A stretch of DNA of 64,000 bases from Macrostomum hystrix. Its lineage: Eukaryota; Platyhelminthes; Macrostomidae. The stretch spans positions 23,117,501 to 23,181,500 of the forward strand of contig CATNEN010000001.1 in NCBI GenBank assembly GCA_950097015.1, written 5' to 3'. The number at the start of each line of letters is the position of its first letter. Position 1 is the first letter of the stretch. The notes below the pieces were generated by a model. That model saw only the letters and a list, made by a program, of their open reading frames with translations. It was not told the DNA's origin and ran no database searches. Below, piece after piece: positions 57,296-64,000 of the stretch. Both the position numbers and the translations under genes were made by a program.

Positions 57296-57521
57296 TCATT
57301 CATGTGCTGCAAGTTCATTCTGTGCTGCCTTTTTTACTTTGTTGTACAAGTCTGTAGGAAATCGGAAAGAGTGCTCGATGCAGCGTGTTCTTAAGTAAGC
57401 TATGCACCATAGTCCGGATGGTGTAATGTGGTACGCCAGTGGTACGCAAAAAGAAAGACGTGGGGGTCCCTCAGTGTAACGTTGCGGCACTAAAAATCTG
57501 TGATTGATCGACTGATGCCTC
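57296..57521 (-). CDS. candidate terminal exon, right copy, cut by gypsy LTR
   Basis: Same reading as the left copy with no residue difference from HQSINHRF to the stop. The open frame continues to the right only by running into LTR sequence, so the gypsy insertion separates this exon from any upstream exons. Confidence 0.4.
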
Positions 57522-58471
57522 TGTTGTACCTGTGGTAGCGTGGCACACACAATTGGTAAAAATAACCAAGACAGGAGACTGGATTCAGAGAGGAGATTTT
57601 ACCGGCCTCAACACTGGTGCGTCTTAGCAGTAGAACAATCCGGTAGTCAGGCTAGATTACCTTGTTTCCTCGGATTGCTCTAAGTTAGCCTATAATTAAC
57701 TTATCTGACCTTGCTCTGAAACACCCGGTATACTCTGCTTCTAAACGCAGTATACGGTTTGTTTGCCAATAAGATGCAAGAAGAAAGCGAACCGAAGCAA
57801 AGCTGAAGTGTCGCTAAACGGATTGAAGACTGGAGACAAGAAACGTGCATATTCGTACAGAAGTTGTGTTTACCATGGCACTAACACCCTCTCAAGGATT
57901 CGTCGGACTGTGCTCTACTCATAGTAGGAGCATTTGAGCGATGTTATGCCAGTCTTCTTCCGAACTTAAGCGATTGCACCATGGTGTGCAATATGACTCA
58001 GTGCGCAGACAGAGCTGGAAAGAGAGAGACAGCGGAAGGGGGGGTGGCGAGCGGAAGTGACAGTGCACGGGGAACACTAACTACCAACCCTAGCCCTCCC
58101 ACAGACCTAGAACAGCCTGACTCTCAGATTGCCTGGAGGCTGCTCAGCAGTCTACAGCACATCATTCTCCTCCAGCTAAAGGATGACGGTCAACACCGGC
58201 TGGCCGTCAGCCGCACTTAAAACAAAACTCAGGTAAGCACCTTTTATTTCCTTGAATCCATCATCAATAAAATTTCACGTTACAATCGACTACAAAGAAT
58301 ACAAAAATCATCCGTACTCGCTAGGATTAACAAACTGAATAAAAACAGTACGAACACATACGAGCAGACAGTACAAAAAGAGAATTACAGGGGTCGATAA
58401 ACAGGGAAAACTCCCTTCCGGGTCACACGACCTCTCTGAATAAAAACACGATAGCGGAGTGTGGCGCACCA
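57522..58471 (-). repeat. 3' LTR of the Ty3/gypsy element
   Basis: On the plus strand it begins TGTTGTACC at 57522, exactly where duplication homology stops. On the minus strand it opens TGGTGCGCCAC just after a purine-rich AGAAAGAGACAG that follows the last ORF, giving about 950 bp of TG...CA form. AAATAAAAGG on the minus strand near 58240 could serve as polyadenylation or TATA signal. The right limit is an estimate because the second LTR is outside the window. Confidence 0.6.
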
Positions 58472-58484
58472 ACTGTCTCTTTCT

Positions 58485-59426
58485 TCACCTGGGAGCCATA
58501 CGTGCCAATGCCTCCGGCAGCCACCACTCTTCAACAAGCTCCACGACCACCTGGCCGTACCTGGCTCTGATCTGGTATGGCGCTGGAGCTAGGCCGCCCA
58601 CCATTATCTCGGCCCGCGCCGCAGCTTCCTGGGCCATTTCACGTCGGGTGGCCCGATCTTCTGCGGCGAACGCCTGGTGTACTTCTATAGGCCAGCCTTC
58701 TTCCCTCTCCATCCGGGCAGCGCGTGCTAGCGACTCGGCCACCTGCGCAATGGCCATTTCACGTGCTGGCGCTCTGTGGCCCCATTGGGCTCGGCGCTGC
58801 CGGCGTCGCTGGGCACCGCCTCTGCGTCTTCTGGGCCTCGCAGCAGCCCCTTCCAACTCCTCGACGCTGTCGTCCGAGGATGACCTCGACGGTGCAGGAG
58901 GATGGAACACAGGTGGTGCTGCTGGTCCTTCCGGCACGTCTTCATGCTCGCTCTCCTCATCATCTAGCATGCCTTCATCCTCCGATGAGGGCATCCCAAA
59001 TTGCAGTTGGGCCCACAGATCCTCATTAATATCCACCTGCACGTCCAACGACCCGCTGCTGCTAGAACTCAGCCGTGGACGCGCCGCCTGACAGGCTGCG
59101 TCCTGAGCCTCGGCGATCGCCATGCTGGCCTGATCCCTCTTGGCCCTAGGGACCGATTGGGGGGCCTCTGACGCAATTCGCTTCCTCTGTGAACATCGAG
59201 GGAGGGCGGGCATAAGATGCTGATGCCAGTTCGGTGAGCGCTGACCCAAGGGAAAGGGCGCGCTGTTCCCAAACTGACACCTTAAAAGTGCTAGTCGTTT
59301 ACTCACTGTCTCCTGACGCTCCTTCAGGGGGCTCTTGGATGCTTCCTGCACCCGACGTGTGGGAGCCGGCAACTTTGGCCTCGTGACCACTCTTCCTTCC
59401 GGTCCGAGATTTTCATTATTCTCCAT
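58485..59426 (-). CDS. accessory ORF after gypsy pol (not env-like)
   Basis: 313 codons from ATG at 59426, starting 74 bases after the pol stop and ending 13 bases before the LTR. There is no signal peptide and no membrane span, so it is not an envelope gene. Composition: basic N-terminal part, a Ser run, a strongly acidic central part (EDEGMLDDEESEHEDV), an Arg-rich block (RPRRRRGGAQRRRQRRAQ) and a helical Ala/Glu/Arg-rich C-terminal third ending VVELVEEWWLPEALARM. The Arg block could act as a nuclear-localisation or RNA-binding segment (inference). The open 942-base frame in a young element argues for function. Confidence 0.65.
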   Translation of the reverse strand: MENNENLGPEGRVVTRPKLPAPTRRVQEASKSPLKERQETVSKRLALLRCQFGNSAPFPLGQRSPNWHQHLMPALPRCSQRKRIASEAPQSVPRAKRDQASMAIAEAQDAACQAARPRLSSSSSGSLDVQVDINEDLWAQLQFGMPSSEDEGMLDDEESEHEDVPEGPAAPPVFHPPAPSRSSSDDSVEELEGAAARPRRRRGGAQRRRQRRAQWGHRAPAREMAIAQVAESLARAARMEREEGWPIEVHQAFAAEDRATRREMAQEAAARAEIMVGGLAPAPYQIRARYGQVVVELVEEWWLPEALARMAPR

Positions 59427-59500
59427 TCCTTTTCCTTTATTTTATTTTATTTTTCTTGTTCTCCAAGGGATCTTCCTCGGCCTGATTCGGAGGATAGGAA

Positions 59501-62500
59501 TCACTGAAACATTTTAGGTATGCGGCGCATCATTCTGATGAAATAGGATTTTCTCCTAGGATCGACCTGCAGCCTTTCCGGCTCTCGCCTAACTCTTTGC
59601 GGCCTTTGCTGCGGCTCCTGATCCCTAGCGTCACCTATCTGAGCAGCCTCACCTACTTCTCTGGCCCTAGCACCTTCTGCAATCTCCCCGTGCATAGAGG
59701 ATGGGATGGGGGGCAGGGTTGGAGAGGGCAACGGACTGTCCGACGGCAGGACAACCACATCACCGCACGCTTCCCCCGCCTCTTCTCCGTTGCAGATCTC
59801 CGTGCCGGCCGGGTCGTGGAGATTCGACCTGGAGACAGCTCGTGGTCGCAGGTGCCACCTTCGAGCGCTCCACAGGCCGATCTCGTCGTCGTCGTCGTCG
59901 TCGTCATCGCTGTCGGTAGGCTCACCGGCCGCGTCAGCTGCTGGAGTGCCACCCTTGGGTGGCCTTCCGAGCTTCCACCGTGCCGGGCTCGCCTCCTCTG
60001 TCCTGTCGCACATTGAGGCCGGTACCGGGAGCAGGTTGCGCCGGTGGACTACCAGCACCTGCTTCCTGGCCTTCCTGGTGTTGCCGTGTCGCCTGATCTT
60101 GTATACCGTCTCGCCCTTGCACTCGAGCACCACGTAGACCGATTGTCTAGGCCGATGGAACTTGCTGATTTCTCCGGATTCGATCACCGGGTTGTTAAGT
60201 AAGACCAGCTGGCCCGGGCGGAGTGGTCTCGCCTGCGGTCTCTCTTGGTAGTGCTCCTCTCGCAGCACCTGATACCTCTCGAGCTTGTCCCGGGCACAAT
60301 TGACCGCCTGGTCTATGCGCTCCTGGAAATGTCGGAGATAATCCGGCAGGTCTGCGTACTCAGCCAGTGCTGTCAACGTGTTGTCGACGGGCAGCCGGTA
60401 CTCCCGTCCGAAGACCAGGAAGTACGGCGTGTACCCGGTCACAGGGTGGACACTGGTGCGCAACGCGATTAAGCACGCGGGCAGCATCAGGTCCCAATCC
60501 CTATGCTCTTTCTCCAACAAACACGTGAGCACTGACTTGATCTGGCGATTCAGATTTTCGACCTGGCCATTGCTAGCCGGGTTATAGGGACACGTGTGCG
60601 TATGACGGATGCCATACAGCTTACAAAAGTCCTCAAACTCTGCACTCATAAAGTTCGTCCCCTGGTCCGTGTGCAACCAGGCTGGTGCACCGTACTCGGG
60701 AATGAACCTATCCAGCAGCAGTTTGATCACGGTTTTAGTCTTCTGGTTTCGCATCGGATAGGCAAACGGGTACTTCGATGTTGCATCACACAGGGTGAGG
60801 ATGTACCGATGTCCTCGGGCACTTGGTTGAGACAAAGGCCCGATTACGTCGGCGTGCACCCTTCCCAAAACCTCACACACTGGAAAGCTCTGCGGTGGGA
60901 CTATCTCCTTCCGCCTTGACTTGCTCTCCAGGCATGTCCTGCAACGTGCCACGTACCCCGTCGCCTCCGACCAGAGACCGGGTCTCCAGAACCTGTCTCT
61001 CACTCTCTGCACCGTCTTGGACTGGCCGAGATGACCCGCCAGGGGTGAGTCATGCAAGGCCTCAAAGACACGCGAGTCTAACGCTTTCGGTAGCACTGGT
61101 CGCGGCGGCCGGTTGTCATCAAAGTCTATGACGAGCAACCCGTCGCGCACCTCCAGCTCCTCAAATGCACCCAGGAGGTCTCTGACCTCTTTCGGCATCT
61201 GGAGTCGCTGATCGAACCTGGGCTTGTCCTTTCCTGACAGCTTCAGTTCCGTCAGGTATCGGATTGCCGGATCTTGGTGCTGAGCTTCTAGCAACTCGAC
61301 CTGGCTAACCGGCACCTTCAGGAACTCTGTCACCACTGCTCTTACCGGAGGCAGCTCTCCATTGTCCTTGTCCTCCTTGTCCTTGGACCCAGGAGCCCTG
61401 GCAGCAGGGGGTGTCCTTGACAGGCGAGACTGGTCGCAACGAGTCTGACAACTCCCCTCCACCTCTGCTCCCTGTCCCACGGAGAGACCAACAGTCGGCA
61501 GGCAGGACTGGCTGCAACGAGCTAACTGCTGATCCTCCTGACCCGAGGACCTTGACACAGCGGGATCAGTCGCTCGCAGGCAGGACTGGCTGCAACGAGC
61601 CAGCGACTTCTCCCCTGTTTCCGAGAACTCCTCAACAGCAGGATTCGGTGTCTGCAGGCAGGACTGGCTGCAACGAGCGGACACTTCCTCCTCTGTCTCC
61701 GGACACACCAGAGGTTCCGGATCTGGCGCCTGCAGGCAGGGCTGGCTGCAACGAGCGGGCACCTTCTCCTTCACCTCTGAGCCTTCCGCCACCACCTGAG
61801 TTTGCACCTGTGCCTTGGCATCACAGCCCCGCACCCAGTGCTCCTCCCTTGTGGCTCCCTGGCTCCAGCTACTCTCCGTAGCTACCGTCTGCACGGCGGC
61901 GTCCACAGTCTGCAGGCAGAACTGGCTGCAACGAGCTGACTGCGGGGCCCCGTTGACAGGTGCTTCCCGCCTCACTGGCTGGCCTGCGGTCGTGTCTTCC
62001 TGACACCCTTGCAGCACCGCCTTATCTTGGCGCACCTCGACAGGCTCCAGGACCGGCTCTTCCACCAGTCCTTCAGACACAGCTGCTTCCCATCCTGGTC
62101 GGCCGTCAACGACATCTTGAGCCTTGGGTTTCACAGCCCGCAGTGGTTCTGCGGCTCCTGTGATTTCACCCTGTTCATTGCCCCTTTCCTGTCCCTCCTC
62201 CAGCTGACTCGAAAATTGGCGGGTGCAAGCACTCACACCGAACTGGTTGTGGGGTGTCACCACCCCAAAAGAACAATTGACCGGGTTATCCGGCTTTCTC
62301 GACATCGAGTCAGCATTTTGGTGAGACTTTCCAGGACGATGAACGATGGTGAAATCAAACTCACTCATTCTCTCAACCCAACGGCCTAAGATGCCTGTCG
62401 CCTCGGTCTGATGCATGAGCCACAGCAGGGCCTTGTGATCGGACCGGACAACAAACTTCTTGCCAACCAGGAAGTACCGGAAATGCCGCATCGCATCTGC

Positions 62501-64000
62501 GACTGCCAGCAATTCTTTGCGGGTCGTAGTGTAGCGGGTCTCCGGCCCTCGCAGCTTCCGGCTGTAGTAGCCAACAGGCCTTTCTACTCCATCGGACTGC
62601 AGCTGATTCAAACAAGCCCCTATGCGGTCATCAGAGGCATCTGTGTCCAGGACGAAAGTCACCTTCGGGTCAGAGGTGTACTCCGGGTACGCCAGTACCT
62701 CCGTTGAGCACAACGCATCCTTCAATCCCTGAAAGGCTCTCTCATGCTCTGTCTTCCACAGACCCTTCAAGCTGGTAACGTCCCGCTTAGTGAGCTCGTG
62801 CAATGGTGCTGCAATCCCTGAGTAATTGCGGACGAACTTCTTGTAGTACTGTGCCAACCCCAAGAAGCTGCGCAATTCTTTGGCGCTTCGAGGTGTCGGC
62901 CAGCCTCTGAGCTCGGCGATCTTATCCTCGTTCGTCAGGATGCCTTCTGGTGTCACCACATGGCCTAAGTAGTGCAGCTCCCTCTTGAACAGGTGGCACT
63001 TCTTCGGCTTCAGCTTGAACTGGGCTTCACGGATTCGAGTCAGCATCATCCTCAGATGCTCCAAATGGTCGTCAAAGGTAGGCGAGTGGACGAGTATATC
63101 ATCGATATACCCCAACGCCACCTTTGGCGTCAGCCCCTCCAGCAGCTTGTTGATGCAGCGCTGAAAAGACCCTGCCGAATCCGTCATGCCCATCGGCAAC
63201 ACAGTAAACTCAAACTGACCTCTGTGGTGAACCGAGAACGCGGTCAGGTGTCTATCCTGCTCTCTCAGCGGGATCTGCCAGAAACCTTGTGCAAGATCGA
63301 GGGCGGAATAGTATTGCGCCCCTCTCAAATGCTCAAAGGTATGCTGTATGTCTGGCAGCGGATAGACGTGCTTCAGGCAGCGGCTATTCAACTCGCGATA
63401 GTCTAGGACAATCCTGATAGTCTTGTCTTTCTTAGGGACAATCAGGAGAGGCGTGTTGTAGCTGGAGAATGTCGGCTTGATGATGCCTTTCGCCAACATC
63501 TCATCCAGCATCTTGTCCAACTGTTCCATCAAGTGAGGCGGGATCCTCCTCGGTGGAATGCGAACTGGAGTGGGATCTGTCACAATGATCTCATGAGTGA
63601 CTAAGTCAGTGACACCATGGTCCAGGGGATGCATTGCGAATGCCTCGCGGCACTCTCTTAACATCTCCTTAACCCGATGCCTCTGCTCCTCGGTCAACCT
63701 CTCACAAATCTCCACCTCCTCTAGCCATGCCTCATCGCTCTCCAGCCCTTCTGCCTGAACCTGCCTGACCGGCGTCTCCTCTAGCTCTGGTAGATATTCG
63801 AGTTCGTCGGCCTTCAGTGGCCTCGCTAGCCCTACAAGACCATTGCGTCGAATGACCGCCGGGAAGCAAGAGGTATTGATGACTTCAACACACCCTGTTC
63901 CGTCAGCCATCGTCAGCAATGTCGGGGCCATCTCGACCTGAGACGCCCCTGGCTTCAGTCCTGACCTCAAGGACTCAACAAGCAGCGGCGTGCCGTGACA
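59501..64000 (-). CDS. Ty3/gypsy pol polyprotein, partial at the window edge
   Basis: Open without a stop from the window edge to 59501, about 1500 residues. In order on the minus strand: a post-protease segment; reverse transcriptase (PLLIVPKKDKTIR, LDLAQGFWQIPL, catalytic YIDD near 63095-63106); RNase H (LDTDASDDRIG, TTRKELLAV, ending NADSMSRKP near 62290); a long linker of about 330 residues holding six ARCSQSCL-type repeats; integrase with HHCC finger (about 61060-60920), acidic sites in HADVIGP, HTDQGTNF and GQVENLN; a C-terminal module (LLNNPVIESGEISKFHR); and a tail with eight aspartates. Gag and protease lie beyond the window. The intact frame suggests a recently active element inserted into the duplicated segment. 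Confidence 0.93.
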   Translation of the reverse strand, partial: CHGTPLLVESLRSGLKPGASQVEMAPTLLTMADGTGCVEVINTSCFPAVIRRNGLVGLARPLKADELEYLPELEETPVRQVQAEGLESDEAWLEEVEICERLTEEQRHRVKEMLRECREAFAMHPLDHGVTDLVTHEIIVTDPTPVRIPPRRIPPHLMEQLDKMLDEMLAKGIIKPTFSSYNTPLLIVPKKDKTIRIVLDYRELNSRCLKHVYPLPDIQHTFEHLRGAQYYSALDLAQGFWQIPLREQDRHLTAFSVHHRGQFEFTVLPMGMTDSAGSFQRCINKLLEGLTPKVALGYIDDILVHSPTFDDHLEHLRMMLTRIREAQFKLKPKKCHLFKRELHYLGHVVTPEGILTNEDKIAELRGWPTPRSAKELRSFLGLAQYYKKFVRNYSGIAAPLHELTKRDVTSLKGLWKTEHERAFQGLKDALCSTEVLAYPEYTSDPKVTFVLDTDASDDRIGACLNQLQSDGVERPVGYYSRKLRGPETRYTTTRKELLAVADAMRHFRYFLVGKKFVVRSDHKALLWLMHQTEATGILGRWVERMSEFDFTIVHRPGKSHQNADSMSRKPDNPVNCSFGVVTPHNQFGVSACTRQFSSQLEEGQERGNEQGEITGAAEPLRAVKPKAQDVVDGRPGWEAAVSEGLVEEPVLEPVEVRQDKAVLQGCQEDTTAGQPVRREAPVNGAPQSARCSQFCLQTVDAAVQTVATESSWSQGATREEHWVRGCDAKAQVQTQVVAEGSEVKEKVPARCSQPCLQAPDPEPLVCPETEEEVSARCSQSCLQTPNPAVEEFSETGEKSLARCSQSCLRATDPAVSRSSGQEDQQLARCSQSCLPTVGLSVGQGAEVEGSCQTRCDQSRLSRTPPAARAPGSKDKEDKDNGELPPVRAVVTEFLKVPVSQVELLEAQHQDPAIRYLTELKLSGKDKPRFDQRLQMPKEVRDLLGAFEELEVRDGLLVIDFDDNRPPRPVLPKALDSRVFEALHDSPLAGHLGQSKTVQRVRDRFWRPGLWSEATGYVARCRTCLESKSRRKEIVPPQSFPVCEVLGRVHADVIGPLSQPSARGHRYILTLCDATSKYPFAYPMRNQKTKTVIKLLLDRFIPEYGAPAWLHTDQGTNFMSAEFEDFCKLYGIRHTHTCPYNPASNGQVENLNRQIKSVLTCLLEKEHRDWDLMLPACLIALRTSVHPVTGYTPYFLVFGREYRLPVDNTLTALAEYADLPDYLRHFQERIDQAVNCARDKLERYQVLREEHYQERPQARPLRPGQLVLLNNPVIESGEISKFHRPRQSVYVVLECKGETVYKIRRHGNTRKARKQVLVVHRRNLLPVPASMCDRTEEASPARWKLGRPPKGGTPAADAAGEPTDSDDDDDDDDEIGLWSARRWHLRPRAVSRSNLHDPAGTEICNGEEAGEACGDVVVLPSDSPLPSPTLPPIPSSMHGEIAEGARAREVGEAAQIGDARDQEPQQRPQRVRREPERLQVDPRRKSYFIRMMRRIPKMFQ
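61420..61945 (-). repeat. 78-bp coding repeat inside gypsy pol (ARCSQSCL octapeptides)
   Basis: The motif CAGGACTGGCTGCAACGAG starts at 61425, 61503, 61581, 61659 and 61737, spaced exactly 78 bp (26 codons), with a sixth at 61917. On the minus strand it encodes ARCSQSCL or close variants. The spacers between motifs differ strongly in sequence while the motif itself is nearly constant. Confidence 0.92.

Larger units (their letters stand above)
56111..57521. repeat. direct duplication, right copy
   Basis: Matches the left copy as described there. The right end is cut at 57521 by the TG of a gypsy LTR. Just before the left end, three more units of a 28-30-bp motif (AAGTTCCACTTTATTTGCCAAAAGTCC) precede the one that opens the duplicated block. 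Confidence 0.95.

Noticed and set aside
58485-59426. Envelope gene of the gypsy element
   Set aside because: No signal peptide, membrane span, cysteine-rich ectodomain or cleavage-site-like organisation.

Overview
The window is nuclear DNA from an invertebrate animal. Evidence: an acetylcholine-receptor gene split by GT-AG introns, tRNA-derived SINEs, R2-type and APE-type non-LTR retrotransposons, a Helitron, EnSpm-like transposases with DUF4806 genes, Ty3/gypsy elements and several kilobase-scale minisatellites. A repeat-rich lophotrochozoan, such as a free-living flatworm, would fit, but no feature fixes the phylum. Only two host genes are clearly intact.

Layout. 1-10.8 kb: tandem arrays. 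A 12-bp family (GATTCYAGCTRC-like) recurs four times (1-893, 1346-1880, 2455-2800, 4432-5425), with a 24/25-bp array between (2856-3910), then two different 22-bp arrays (6144-6432 and 8575-10796). 7-12.5 kb: three copies of one tRNA-derived SINE. 13.2-23.1 kb: the gene-bearing core on the + strand. An intronless type I membrane protein (CUB-like region, LDLa-like module, one membrane span, long tail) lies 1.2 kb upstream of a five-exon nicotinic acetylcholine receptor subunit whose 555-residue frame reassembles cleanly. CUB plus LDLa plus one membrane span is the architecture of receptor auxiliary proteins such as LEV-10 and Neto, so the pair may be functionally linked.

24-46 kb: an AT-rich graveyard of elements. 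It holds a rearranged Ty3/gypsy (RNase H on +, integrase on -), an APE-class LINE fragment, an internally deleted Helitron with both ends recognisable (34219-36637), and three decayed EnSpm-like transposase fragments. Each transposase fragment sits on the minus strand beside a DUF4806 gene fragment. A 21-bp minisatellite lies at 42.6-43.4 kb.

46.3-53.4 kb: two divergent R2-A-like retrotransposons (CCHH-CCHC-CCHH fingers, reverse transcriptase, restriction-like endonuclease) in head-to-tail order, not in rDNA. 53.4-57.5 kb: a direct duplication 2750 bp apart whose intronic flanks are about 99.8% identical, but which contains one 224-bp exon only about 81% identical, with mostly synonymous changes. 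This is the most unusual signal in the window. Between the copies is a GC-rich exon for an acidic, PADAD-repeat, basic-tailed protein. The duplication is cut on the left by an R2-like element and on the right by a gypsy LTR.

57.5-64 kb: a young-looking Ty3/gypsy element on the minus strand, running off the window. Its long open pol carries a 78-bp repeat encoding ARCSQSCL-type octapeptides between RNase H and integrase, and an extra non-env ORF follows pol.
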